DNA of 33,926 bases from Nanobdellota archaeon (GCA_022561055.1 JADFRY010000010.1:1-33926), one strand, 5' to 3'; counted from the first letter of the stretch, positions 23,633-31,697 are shown. Translations and numbers: made by a program. Notes: a model not told the origin generated them from the letters alone.

Positions 23633-24228
23633 TATTTGTTTTGCTCTTCTTTTTCTTCTGACTTAGTTTCTTGTTTTTCTTCCTTCGGAGTTTCTTGTTT
23701 TACTTCTTCTTTCTTCTCCTCTGTTATTATCTTCTCTTTCTGAGCATCTTCTTCTTGAGGTTTTTCTTCCTTAGGTACTTCCTTCGGAGTTTCCTGTTTT
23801 TGTTTTTCTTCTGAGCTTTCTTCTTCTGTTTTTTTAGCAACTTCTTTTGGTTTGTTCTGGTCAGGAAATATTTCTTTTAATGGTTTATTTCCAATTTTCA
23901 AAACTTTTATATTGATTTGGACAGTTTTTTCTGAGATCTCTTTTCCGCGCACTGTTTTTCTTTTTCTAAGTCCCTTTGTTTTCGCATGCATTCCCCATCC
24001 TTTTGTGAGGAGGAGCTTTCTTAATTCTGAACCTTCAATATCTTCTTTTTGTGGAAAGCCAGCCAGGTCTGAGGCTCCTGTTATTTCTAATTCATATCCT
24101 TCTAAATTTGGCGAGATTTCTTTTCCAGAAATTGTGTCTCCCAATGATCTTCCTGCTAAGACATCACTTTCTGTTTCTAATTTATATGATTTGCCTGTGC
24201 TTTCCGATATGTTTAATTTGTGTGGCAT
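23632..24228 (-). CDS. rps6e: 30S ribosomal protein S6e with long acidic/lysine tail
   Basis: Residues 1-120 are a full S6e (KSYKLETESDVLAGRSLGDT, LEGYELEITGASDLAGFPQK, LLLTKGWGMHAKTKGLRKRK, TVRGKEISEKTVQINIKVLK), a small-subunit rRNA-binding protein. The last ~75 residues are a low-complexity Glu/Lys/Pro tail not found in ordinary archaeal S6e of about 125 aa. The tail resembles the one on the PC4-like protein at 33093. The TATA-like box at 24250-24258 has leaderless spacing. The gene leads an operon with the 145-aa gene. Confidence 0.93.
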   Translation of the reverse strand: MPHKLNISESTGKSYKLETESDVLAGRSLGDTISGKEISPNLEGYELEITGASDLAGFPQKEDIEGSELRKLLLTKGWGMHAKTKGLRKRKTVRGKEISEKTVQINIKVLKIGNKPLKEIFPDQNKPKEVAKKTEEESSEEKQKQETPKEVPKEEKPQEEDAQKEKIITEEKKEEVKQETPKEEKQETKSEEKEEQNK

Positions 24229-24249
24229 GTTTATAATTGAGAAAAAAGG

Positions 24250-24258
24250 TTTAAAAAT
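24250..24258 (-). promoter_or_regulatory. TATA-like box of S6e
   Basis: On the reverse strand ATTTTTAAA, 22-30 bases before ATG 24228, followed by CC and an AT-rich leader. Weight rests on the spacing shared with the other genes. Confidence 0.55.
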
Positions 24259-24316
24259 CTATTGGCTTTTGGAGTTGTCAAACATTAGGTAGTTATCCTA
24301 AAAATTATTTATCTTG

Positions 24317-24961
24317 TCAAATGTCGGGACTTTCATATCTTTCTTTATAATGTTTCTCAAAATTCTCTCTTTCTACTTTATTCTCCTTATTTCTTAATAT
24401 GCAGATATATTCTTCAAAATCTCTTTGCACTTCTTTTAGAAATAAAGAAGGGTCTAATTCAATCCATTCTTCATTATCAATAGTAAATGTAAAGCAAACA
24501 ACACCTAACCCATATCTTAACAGAGCACCCCTTCGAGTCATCCCATCATGGGAAAGCCCATGCCTTACTTTATCAATAAAAAGGTTAATAGCATTTTCCT
24601 CAACTTCAGAGAGAACTCTTTTTAATGCTCTTTTTAACATTTCTGTGCTTTCTCTTTTTAATGATGTCCTTCCCTCTCTAAATTGTTGATTTCCCTCAAG
24701 ATAATTTACACAAATCATCAAAACAACGAACTCGGAGTTTGTTTCCTTTGTCAATTTTCTTGCAAAATCAAGAAACCACCCATTTGCTCTATCTTCATAC
24801 ACAGAAATCTTTGTTTCTATATCATTATCTAATATTTTATCAATTTCATATGGTTCTTTCTCAGTTTTTATAGTAAGAATTTTATTTGGAAATTCTGGAC
24901 TTACATAATAATTAGGACTAATAGAACCTTTACCTTTTCCACTTAGAGTTTTATCTTCCAT
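24317..24961 (-). CDS. HEPN-like protein
   Basis: A 214-aa mainly helical protein. The centre holds FVVLMICVNYLEG and, about 50 residues on, DKVRHGLSHDGMTRRG. R133-x4-H138 fits the Rx4-6H motif of HEPN domains, which are RNases and toxin effectors of many defence and toxin-antitoxin systems. The GL.H.GMT surroundings resemble a bacterial family I recall as R.GLYH.GMT. An MNT-type nucleotidyltransferase, the usual HEPN antitoxin, occurs in this window (9988) but 14 kb away. The gene sits next to the infB-end repeat at 25036, outside the inserted island. The assignment rests on the motif alone. Confidence 0.55.
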   Translation of the reverse strand: MEDKTLSGKGKGSISPNYYVSPEFPNKILTIKTEKEPYEIDKILDNDIETKISVYEDRANGWFLDFARKLTKETNSEFVVLMICVNYLEGNQQFREGRTSLKRESTEMLKRALKRVLSEVEENAINLFIDKVRHGLSHDGMTRRGALLRYGLGVVCFTFTIDNEEWIELDPSLFLKEVQRDFEEYICILRNKENKVERENFEKHYKERYESPDI

Positions 24962-25035
24962 TTTCTAAACTCTTATTAATATTATTAATCTCTATCCCAC
25001 ATTTCTCAGCAGGATTTTAATTTTTTCATCTTAAA

Positions 25036-25067
25036 ACACCCCAATCATCTGTCTTTCTTCTTTTGAT
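25036..25067 (-). repeat. Diverged copy of the infB 3' end
   Basis: 28 of 32 bases match 29156-29187, with the first 21 identical. On the reverse strand it still reads IKRRKTDDWGV against IKRKKTDDWGV in aIF5B. Three of the four differences are synonymous and one is Arg/Lys. Confidence 0.88.
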
Positions 25068-25071
25068 TAAT

Positions 25072-25079
25072 TTTATATA
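25072..25079 (+). promoter_or_regulatory. TATA box of the PIN toxin gene
   Basis: TTTATATA, 29 bases before ATG 25101, directly next to the infB-end repeat. Confidence 0.6.
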
Positions 25080-25100
25080 ATTTGATTATTAATAAGCATT

Positions 25101-25508
25101 ATGCCACAGGAATTTTATCTTGATACTGCAATCTGGCTTGACTTCTATGAGAAGAGAGGTAGGAACGGAGAGGTAGCTTTAAAGTTAATAGAAAAAATTA
25201 TAGATGAAAATAATGTAATTTTGTATTCAGATGTTGTTTTAAGAGAATTGAAAAAGCTAGGCTATACCCAAGAAGATGCTGATGATATTTTTAGGGTAGC
25301 TAAACCAAGCAATCTTAGAAAGGTTCATTTATTTGATAAACAGATTAAAGAAGCAAGTAAAATTGCTAAGGTTAGAAATGTTCCACAAAGAGATGCTTTA
25401 CATGCTATCTTGAGTCGTGATAATTATGCTCAGTTAATATCAAGAGATATCCACTTTGAGCAATTAAAAGATATTACAGCTGTAAAATTACCTGAAGATT
25501 TTATTTAA
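25101..25508 (+). CDS. PIN-domain (VapC-like) toxin ribonuclease
   Basis: A 135-aa PIN-domain protein. The four acidic catalytic positions are visible: D8 (FYLDTAIWLD), E49 (VVLRELKKLG), D98 (VPQRDALHAI) and D116 (LISRDIHFE). This is the pattern of VapC-type Mg-dependent RNases, which cut tRNA or rRNA. Length is typical. Its end overlaps the RHH gene by 8 bases, in opposite direction. A tail-to-tail toxin-antitoxin pair is uncommon, since vapBC pairs are normally co-directional with the antitoxin first. Confidence 0.85.
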   Translation: MPQEFYLDTAIWLDFYEKRGRNGEVALKLIEKIIDENNVILYSDVVLRELKKLGYTQEDADDIFRVAKPSNLRKVHLFDKQIKEASKIAKVRNVPQRDALHAILSRDNYAQLISRDIHFEQLKDITAVKLPEDFI

Positions 25509-25767
25509 TGCCAAATTCTTTTTCTAATTCTTGAAAAACTTCTTCTCCTGCTTTATGCAATTCCTCATCTGTTGTCTTTTTCTTCTTTTTAGAAGCTCCA
25601 TAAACCGCTCTTACTCGAGCTAAAGCTTCTTCTTTCTCTAGCTCTTTTATCATACGCCTCATTGCCTCTCTAATGAACTCGGATTTTGTATCGTAGCGAT
25701 ATTTTTTCATAGCTATTTCTAAATCTTTGCGGAATTTCTCATCTAGCTTTACGCTTATTGGTTCCAT
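25501..25767 (-). CDS. Ribbon-helix-helix (VapB/CopG-like) antitoxin
   Basis: An 88-aa protein. Residues 1-45 are a ribbon-helix-helix DNA-binding domain (ISVKLDEKFRKDLEIAMKKY, KSEFIREAMRRMIKELE). The rest is a charged tail that could wrap around a toxin. RHH antitoxins bind their own promoter. An inverted repeat TACTTA-N7-TAAGTA lies at 25778-25796 between the TATA box and the ATG, suitable as an operator. It ends 8 bases inside the PIN gene on the opposite strand. Partnering with the PIN protein is inferred from position. Confidence 0.8.
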   Translation of the reverse strand: MEPISVKLDEKFRKDLEIAMKKYRYDTKSEFIREAMRRMIKELEKEEALARVRAVYGASKKKKKTTDEELHKAGEEVFQELEKEFGIK

Positions 25768-25777
25768 TTTGTGGTAT

Positions 25778-25796
25778 TACTTAGTAGGATTAAGTA
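25778..25796. promoter_or_regulatory. Inverted-repeat operator candidate
   Basis: TACTTA, 7 bases, then TAAGTA. It sits 11 bases before ATG 25767 and ends at the TATA box (25798-25805). Binding by an RHH dimer here would block transcription, which fits autoregulation of the antitoxin. Confidence 0.55.
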
Positions 25797-25797
25797 G

Positions 25798-25805
25798 TTT
25801 ATAAA
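25798..25805 (-). promoter_or_regulatory. TATA box of the RHH antitoxin gene
   Basis: TTTATAAA, about 31 bases before ATG 25767 on the reverse strand, a few bases beyond the stop of the helicase gene (25808). The antitoxin can therefore be transcribed on its own. Confidence 0.55.
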
Positions 25806-25807
25806 GA

Positions 25808-28423
25808 TTACGGTATTTGAGGGGTTTTGGTTTTTGAGAATAAAGTTATTGTATTCTTTTCCCCGATTTTATTAAAAATCTTGTCTAACAGTTTGCTTTG
25901 ACATAATGTTTTAGAATTTCCAACCAAAATCCTTTTTTTCCTAGCCCTTGTTATACTAACATTAACTAAATATTCATCCGCGACAAACTTTAATTTGTAT
26001 TGTGGAAATGAATATTTTTTACTTCTCGCAAAACTCATTATTATTATGTCCTTCTCTCTACCCTGAAATTTATGGACAGTATCAACGTCTACATCTTTTA
26101 TTTTAGTATCCGCAAGAAACTCTTTTATTAAAAGTTTTTGTTTAACATAAGGTGTAACAATACCAATTTCCTTGGGTTTTATCCCTTTTTTGATGAACAA
26201 CGAAATAATATAGGCTACATATTTAGCTTCTTTTGTATTTGAACAACCAGAACCAACTTCATCTTCATAATACTCTGCCTTTGACGTATCTATAAATACG
26301 CTTGGCATTTTTGGATTTAAAAATTGATGTTTACTATCTTTTATATTAAGCATTCTTTTAGCTACGGTTTCTGATGTTTTTAGTTTTCCTTCGTAAAAAA
26401 TCTCACTTGGGATTTGGGCTATTGTTTTATTCATTCTATATTGAATTGTAAGTAAAGTTGAAGCTCTGGGATATCTCTTTCTGGGATATATATCAAGAAG
26501 TCTATTGAATATTGATAAGTTTAGTTCTTTGGATATCTCCTTTTCCTCTATTGGTTGTAATTGCTTGTCGTCTCCAACCAAAATAAATTTTTTGCATTTT
26601 AAAAGAGGCAATAAGGACATAAAACTTGCTACTTGGCTCGCTTCATCCATTATCATTGTGTCAAATTTTACGTCAGCTAGGAAATAATGATCTGAAGACA
26701 CCGCAGTAGCTGCTATTAAATCTGCTTTATTAATTATATCTGATATTATGTCTTTTTTTAATTTATCAACATGTCTTTTATAAAGCTCTATAGAAGAAAA
26801 TATGTCTTTACGGCGTCCTTTTAAAACATTTTCGCGATTGACTTCAATGTCGCGTTCTATTATTTTATTTCTTATCATTACCTTCAGTAAATCAATTTTT
26901 CTTTTTAGTGACTCTAAATAAATTTTGTAAACATCTTGATTTATTTCTGATATTTTTCTTTTTGTATTTATTGCTTCTTGCTTTTTGATAGCGGGAAGAT
27001 ATTTCTTTTCTAATATATTATAAATCTCAAATTCAGAGTTCAAAGCGTCTTTATCTGGTTCTCCATTTTCATCTTTATAAATTGCGTTAAACTCGCTCGT
27101 ACATAATATCTTTAAATCTTTATATTGTCTTTGCAATCCTAGAATTTTATCCAAATGTTTTTTATTCTTTTGATACATCAGTTTAAGTTTTTTTAATTCT
27201 TCGTTGTTTCTGGTGGAGAAAAAAGAGGAAATCTTTTTACCTAAAATAGAAAATTTCATTTTCTTTATTTTTCTTTTAAGTTGCCGTATGTAATCTATCT
27301 GAGGTATTTTGGTTTCTATCTCATTCATTTCTAATATATCGTTACTCAAAGACAAGCAAGATTCTGATTTTTGATCTAGCATGGCCATTTCATTATTTAT
27401 AGAAGAAGCACCAATTAAATTTTCGTTATTAATTGGTGTTGAAAGCAGCTCTTGATATTTTTCTTTTTCCTTCCCATAATCATTAAGTCCTTTATGGAAT
27501 ACTTCAAGTTCATTTTTTATTTGATCGATTGTATCTTGAGTTTGATTTATTTTATCTTTTACTTCTGGAAGGGCTTTAAATAAATTATCTATAATCTTAT
27601 AATGTTCCTCAACTTCTTTCCAATCCTTATGTTTTTTCATCTTTTCATCTATATGGTATTTCCTAACTTTTGGGTCTATCTCGCTGATTGGACCTATTCT
27701 CACAATCTTTTGTATTTCCTTTATATCTAATCTTTTTATTATATTATCCACAGCTAAATTTGTCCATGCAGTTATCAAGAGCTTTTTATTCCTTTTTGAA
27801 AATTGTTTAACTAACTCTTCAATAACGAAGGTTTTTCCAGTTCCTGGTGGGCCTATTATTAAATGGAAATCATCAGCTTCAACAGATTTTGTTATAGCTT
27901 CTTTTTGATCTTTATTAAGTCTTTTCGAGATAAAGGAGACTCTTTCTTCGTTATAGTGTGGTTTGTTTTCACCGATTATAAAATCAAGAATTCTAGCACT
28001 CTCTGAACTTATTTTGCCTTCATGTATTTTATTAACAATGTCCTCTAGTCTTTTTAATATTACATTTATTTTATTAGAATCTATAATAACCTCTTTATTT
28101 TCAAAAATTGAGGGATCTGTTTTAATTTCAATTCTAACAATAGAATTATAGGTATCTATTATATTTCCTTGAGAACCTTTCCTTCTATCTGATGAGTCTA
28201 TGACTAAAACTAATGAACCTCTTGATAAAGTGGATTGGTTAATTGATTGTAATCTGACTGTTAGGATATTATTACTTAAATCAATCTTCTCTACATTTCC
28301 CTTAACTGTTGCTGATTTTTTCTTTTTTGCATCAATAAATTTTTTTATTTCAGTAACAATTTTAGAATACTTTTCAGTATTTATGGTAGTACATTCAACA
28401 TTATTGTTTGTTTGATAAGACAT
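25808..28423 (-). CDS. SF1 DNA2/Upf1-type (COG1112) helicase
   Basis: An 871-aa superfamily 1 helicase of the DNA2/Nam7/Upf1 type. The N-terminus (about 35-115) looks like the 1B/stalk beta-barrel of this group. Walker A is GPPGTGKT at 191-198, followed by TAWTNLAVDNIIKRL. A long coiled coil fills about 260-560. Walker B is DEAS at 593-596, then GDDKQLQP at 617-624, QYRMN, an IVTPYVKQ segment, VDTVHKFQGREKD and NVSITRARKK. All motor motifs are intact. The gene overlaps the PLD gene end by 23 bases, so the pair is translationally coupled. Helicase-PLD pairs of this class occur in the Mokosh defence system. No kinase domain is fused. Confidence 0.88.
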   Translation of the reverse strand: MSYQTNNNVECTTINTEKYSKIVTEIKKFIDAKKKKSATVKGNVEKIDLSNNILTVRLQSINQSTLSRGSLVLVIDSSDRRKGSQGNIIDTYNSIVRIEIKTDPSIFENKEVIIDSNKINVILKRLEDIVNKIHEGKISSESARILDFIIGENKPHYNEERVSFISKRLNKDQKEAITKSVEADDFHLIIGPPGTGKTFVIEELVKQFSKRNKKLLITAWTNLAVDNIIKRLDIKEIQKIVRIGPISEIDPKVRKYHIDEKMKKHKDWKEVEEHYKIIDNLFKALPEVKDKINQTQDTIDQIKNELEVFHKGLNDYGKEKEKYQELLSTPINNENLIGASSINNEMAMLDQKSESCLSLSNDILEMNEIETKIPQIDYIRQLKRKIKKMKFSILGKKISSFFSTRNNEELKKLKLMYQKNKKHLDKILGLQRQYKDLKILCTSEFNAIYKDENGEPDKDALNSEFEIYNILEKKYLPAIKKQEAINTKRKISEINQDVYKIYLESLKRKIDLLKVMIRNKIIERDIEVNRENVLKGRRKDIFSSIELYKRHVDKLKKDIISDIINKADLIAATAVSSDHYFLADVKFDTMIMDEASQVASFMSLLPLLKCKKFILVGDDKQLQPIEEKEISKELNLSIFNRLLDIYPRKRYPRASTLLTIQYRMNKTIAQIPSEIFYEGKLKTSETVAKRMLNIKDSKHQFLNPKMPSVFIDTSKAEYYEDEVGSGCSNTKEAKYVAYIISLFIKKGIKPKEIGIVTPYVKQKLLIKEFLADTKIKDVDVDTVHKFQGREKDIIIMSFARSKKYSFPQYKLKFVADEYLVNVSITRARKKRILVGNSKTLCQSKLLDKIFNKIGEKNTITLFSKTKTPQIP

Positions 28424-29147
28424 TTTTTATAGCTTCTTGAGTTAACGGTTTACTTTCTTTCCAAACATCATTAAAGAATTGAACAACTTTATTTACTTTA
28501 CTTTTATCTCTTAGGCATACTCCTGCTTCATAATTAACAGACAATCCTTTCTTAGTTAAATTGGCAGAAGAGATTATAGCTACCGAGCCATCTATTATAA
28601 CCATCTTTGCATGCAAATCATTATTGTAACGAATCTCAGCACCAAAATCATCTTTTAAAATCCGAAATTTATCTAAGTCCGTTATTCCTTTTTCAATATC
28701 TTCTTTTATTAGGCGAGTGATAATCCTAATATTAATTTTTTTCATACCTTGTTTTTTTCTAAAACTTGAAAGTTCATCTACGATATAAGTTATCCAAGGA
28801 GAACAAATTAGTACTTCTTGTTTCGCTTTTAATAGTTCTCTACTAATCTCACCATAAACTGTATTTGAAGCTTCTTTTGGCGTTGTTACTATGAAAGTAT
28901 GTTCTTCTCTAACTTTTTCTAAGTTCAGCTTTAATTGTCTCTTCTCTTCTTCTAAATCTCTAATTTGTTTACGAAGTTTACTTTTTTCTATTGTGTCTAA
29001 TTTTAAAATTTTGATGTTGTTTTCCAGTTCTTTTATTTGGCTTTCTAAGGATTCTTTTTTAATTCTAAGTTCTTCTATTGTTTTTGTGTCTATTCTATGT
29101 TTCTTAATTCTTTCAGCAAGTTCAATAACGTCTTTTGATACTTTCAT
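28401..29147 (-). CDS. Phospholipase D-like nuclease with coiled coil
   Basis: A 248-aa protein. An N-terminal coiled coil (about 10-85, IKELENNIKILKLDTIEKSK and further Glu/Lys heptads) is followed by a PLD-like domain. The HxK motif is in DLHAKMVIIDG (H179, K181), with AIISSANLTKKGL after it. Only one HKD motif is present, so two subunits would form the active site. I start at ATG 29147, just after the infB stop at 29152. An upstream extension is open but overlaps infB. The end overlaps the helicase start by 23 bases. PLD nucleases of this sort are effectors in Mokosh and DISARM. Confidence 0.82.
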   Translation of the reverse strand: MKVSKDVIELAERIKKHRIDTKTIEELRIKKESLESQIKELENNIKILKLDTIEKSKLRKQIRDLEEEKRQLKLNLEKVREEHTFIVTTPKEASNTVYGEISRELLKAKQEVLICSPWITYIVDELSSFRKKQGMKKINIRIITRLIKEDIEKGITDLDKFRILKDDFGAEIRYNNDLHAKMVIIDGSVAIISSANLTKKGLSVNYEAGVCLRDKSKVNKVVQFFNDVWKESKPLTQEAIKNVLSNKQ

Positions 29148-29151
29148 TTGA

Positions 29152-30876
29152 TCACACACCCCAATCATCTGTCTTTTTCCTCTTAATATCGGCGATTTCT
29201 TGCAGGGTTTTGAGTTCTTCTTGACTGAGGAGGTCTTTGTTTTTCTTGAAAGCTTTAAATTGTGATTCTGAGATTTGGCTATACAAGTATTCGACGTCTT
29301 TGAGTTTTCTTTCAAAGTTTGTTCCTGGCAGAGAAATAGCGACTTCTTCGTTTTGAAGAACTTCTTCAACCGAGTGTTTTTCTGACTGTATGGCTTTTAC
29401 TTTTGCTATATTGTTATCGTTTTCATCAATTAGAGGAATTTGTTTTTTTAGCTTTCCAGATAAAACCCGAACGCCAAAAATTGCCGGATTGGAATTTCTG
29501 AAAACGTATTTTGGTAAGATCTGGAGTTTGCATATTATCGCCAATCCTAGGAGTCTTTCTCTCTCGATTTCTGCTTGTTTTTCTTTTCTCCAAAGTTCAA
29601 GGTCTTCAATTAATTTGTAAACAACATCGTTCTTTAGGACTTTTATATTTCCTAAATCTAAATCTTCGTCTAAGTCAACATTAAAACCAACAATTAGCGC
29701 GTCTAAGGGATTGATTTCTAAATTTGCTTTTGCGGAAATTATGTCTGTTTTTGTTACATTGCCGATAGATGCTTTGACTATTTTGATATTGGCTTGTTTT
29801 AATAGGGTGATGAGTGCTTCTAAACTTCCCAAGGAATCCGCTTTAACAATAATCCCTTGTTTGTCTAATTTTATTACATCGGCAAGTTCTCTTTTAAATT
29901 CTTTTTTGATTTCTTCTAAATTGTTGTCTAATTTTTGAAAGGGCATTCCTGGGAGAAGGCCTTCTTTGTCTGTTAATCGGAGCCGAACGCCTGTCGCAGC
30001 TGTTGCTTTTTTTATTGGTTTATATTTATCTGACAACGGGAGAATTTCTTCCAATGCTCTTATTTTTGCGATGAGTGGCTCTTCTTGAAAAGTTGCTATT
30101 GCGATTTCATCTCCTTTTTGGAGTTGACCGTCGTATAAAATTGCTTCAACATTTTCAATAGCTTTTTCTTTTTTTATTTCTAATATGACACCTTTGGATT
30201 CTTCTGAAAGTTCGAGTTGCTTTGTGAGGAAGTTTTGTGATAGTCCTGCAAGTATGAAAAGAAGTTCTGAAATTCCTTGGTTTGTTTTTGCTGAGCATGG
30301 AACTATTGCGATTTTCTTTGTGAAATTCTGGACTTCGTAAAACAGGGCAGAGTCGAATCCGTGATTTTGGAGAGCTCCTTGGAAAGTGAGCAGTGCTGTG
30401 TCAAATTCTTGCTTTACATTTATTGCTTGGTTTTCTATGGATTCCTTTACGCTATCTTTTTTCTGCCATCCGGAAATTACATCTATTTTGTTTAAGGCAA
30501 CCACGAATGGTGTTTTGTTTGCTTTTAAAATTGATATCACCTCTGCTGTCTGAGGCTTTATTCCTTCTTTTATGTCTACGACGAGAATTACGATGTCTGC
30601 CAAAGAACCTCCTCTTTTTCTTAAATTTGTGAAAGCCGCGTGTCCTGGCGTATCGATGAAGAGAAAGCCCGGAATTTTTAAGTCAATCTTGTTTTGTTTA
30701 ATTAGAGGGCAGGCTTTATGAATTTGTTCTAATGGGAATTTAGTGAAAGAAATCTTTTGCGTGATGCCTCCAGCTTCGCCCTCTTGGACAGAGCTACCTC
30801 TAAAACGATCTAGAATGCTTGTTTTTCCATGATCGACATGGCCAGCTACTGTAATAATTGGTTGTCTGATTGCCAT
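29152..30876 (-). CDS. infB: Translation initiation factor aIF5B
   Basis: A 574-aa initiation factor GTPase that joins ribosomal subunits. G1 is AGHVDHGKT at 11-19, G3 DTPGH at 75-79, G4 NKID, and the domain 2 to domain 4 body follows (KADSLGSLEALITLLKQANI, VFRNSNPAIFGVRVLSGKLK). The C-terminus ends TDDWGV. Length is normal for aIF5B. The reverse-strand promoter-like ATTTTTAACC lies about 29 bases upstream (30897-30908). The last codons are copied at 25036-25067. Cargo between the two copies carries the PLD, helicase and PIN/RHH genes. Confidence 0.95.
   Translation of the reverse strand: MAIRQPIITVAGHVDHGKTSILDRFRGSSVQEGEAGGITQKISFTKFPLEQIHKACPLIKQNKIDLKIPGFLFIDTPGHAAFTNLRKRGGSLADIVILVVDIKEGIKPQTAEVISILKANKTPFVVALNKIDVISGWQKKDSVKESIENQAINVKQEFDTALLTFQGALQNHGFDSALFYEVQNFTKKIAIVPCSAKTNQGISELLFILAGLSQNFLTKQLELSEESKGVILEIKKEKAIENVEAILYDGQLQKGDEIAIATFQEEPLIAKIRALEEILPLSDKYKPIKKATAATGVRLRLTDKEGLLPGMPFQKLDNNLEEIKKEFKRELADVIKLDKQGIIVKADSLGSLEALITLLKQANIKIVKASIGNVTKTDIISAKANLEINPLDALIVGFNVDLDEDLDLGNIKVLKNDVVYKLIEDLELWRKEKQAEIERERLLGLAIICKLQILPKYVFRNSNPAIFGVRVLSGKLKKQIPLIDENDNNIAKVKAIQSEKHSVEEVLQNEEVAISLPGTNFERKLKDVEYLYSQISESQFKAFKKNKDLLSQEELKTLQEIADIKRKKTDDWGV
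29156..29187 (-). repeat. infB 3' end, intact copy of the direct repeat
   Basis: Part of the infB coding sequence just before its stop. It matches 25036-25067 in 28 of 32 bases, at a distance of 4120. Confidence 0.88.
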
Positions 30877-30910
30877 AAAGAAATAATAAAAGAAGAGGTT
30901 AAAAAGCTAA

Positions 30911-31573
30911 CTATTCGCTTGTTTTTTTAGAAGTTCTTATCGCAAAAATAGGTATTGCTTTAGCGTACCATTTGGCGTTATTTCTCCAGTTAATTGCTCC
31001 TATCTGAACACCACTTCCATCACCACATATATTTATCAATGGAGATAATTGTGCACCTACAAATCTTTCGGCATAATTTAATACTCCTACTTGAACACCT
31101 CTAGACTCTCCAGCTCCATTAAGTCCTCCCATCTGAACACCTTCGCCATCTTGACAAATATTTAATAGAGGAGATAATTGTGCACCCGCAAATCTTTTAG
31201 CATAATTTAATACTCCTACTTGAACACCTCTAGACTCTCCAGCTCCATTAAGTCCTCCCATCTGAACACCCCTAGACTCCTCAGCAATATTAACTAATCC
31301 TATCTGAACACCGTAACTAGACTCCTCAGCAATATTAACTAATCCCATCTGAACTCCTCTAGATTCATCAGCGCTATTACCTAATCCTATCTGAACACCG
31401 TAACTAGACTTCTCAATTCCATTAAATCCTCCTACTTGAACACCTCTAGACTCTTTAGCCATATTAACTGCTCCTGCTTGAACTCCTCTAGACCTATCAG
31501 TATAGTTTCTTACAGCTACTTCTAAGCCACGATTATTTTCTCTTTTTTCGACTATTCCTAATGAGATTTCCAT
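30911..31573 (-). CDS. Tandem GVQxGxxN repeat protein
   Basis: A 220-aa protein built of repeats with a core pattern S-R-G-V-Q-V/I/M-G-x-x-N-x-A, about 10 units from residue 30 to 190, close to the period found in surface/structural repeat proteins of the LA_2272-like type. A 43-residue double unit (about GVQMGGLNGAGESRGVQVGV...) is repeated almost exactly, and at DNA level as a 129-bp tandem duplication (about 31002-31130 and 31131-31259). No signal peptide or membrane segment is clear. The stacked repeats would form a regular beta-helix-like fold. The function is unknown. A TTTATAAATA box lies about 27 bases upstream. Confidence 0.7.
   Translation of the reverse strand: MEISLGIVEKRENNRGLEVAVRNYTDRSRGVQAGAVNMAKESRGVQVGGFNGIEKSSYGVQIGLGNSADESRGVQMGLVNIAEESSYGVQIGLVNIAEESRGVQMGGLNGAGESRGVQVGVLNYAKRFAGAQLSPLLNICQDGEGVQMGGLNGAGESRGVQVGVLNYAERFVGAQLSPLINICGDGSGVQIGAINWRNNAKWYAKAIPIFAIRTSKKTSE
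31002..31259 (-). repeat. 129-bp tandem duplication inside the repeat gene
   Basis: Two adjacent units of 129 bases (43 codons), highly similar along their whole length. The middle part (about 31079-31142 and 31208-31271) is almost identical, so the duplication is recent. Confidence 0.85.
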
Positions 31574-31685
31574 TTTCTATATAATTAGCTAGATATCCTA
31601 TTTATAAATTCTTCTGTTGTTGCAACTATTAAGTTATTGATTTATATTTTTGTTTAGGAACAGATACGTTTTTAAAGCTTAACAA

Positions 31686-31690
31686 GGTGA
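31686..31690 (+). promoter_or_regulatory. GGTGA ribosome-binding site
   Basis: GGTGA, 7 bases before ATG 31698, complementary to the 3' end of archaeal 16S rRNA. Most other genes here are leaderless-type, so a recognisable Shine-Dalgarno sequence stands out. A TTTTTAAAG box lies about 30 bases before the ATG. Confidence 0.5.
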
Positions 31691-31697
31691 ATTTTAC

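Noticed and set aside
29148-29369. Upstream extension of the PLD protein to an ATG at 29369
   Set aside because: It lies within the infB coding region in another frame and is compositionally odd. ATG 29147, just after the infB stop, fits better.
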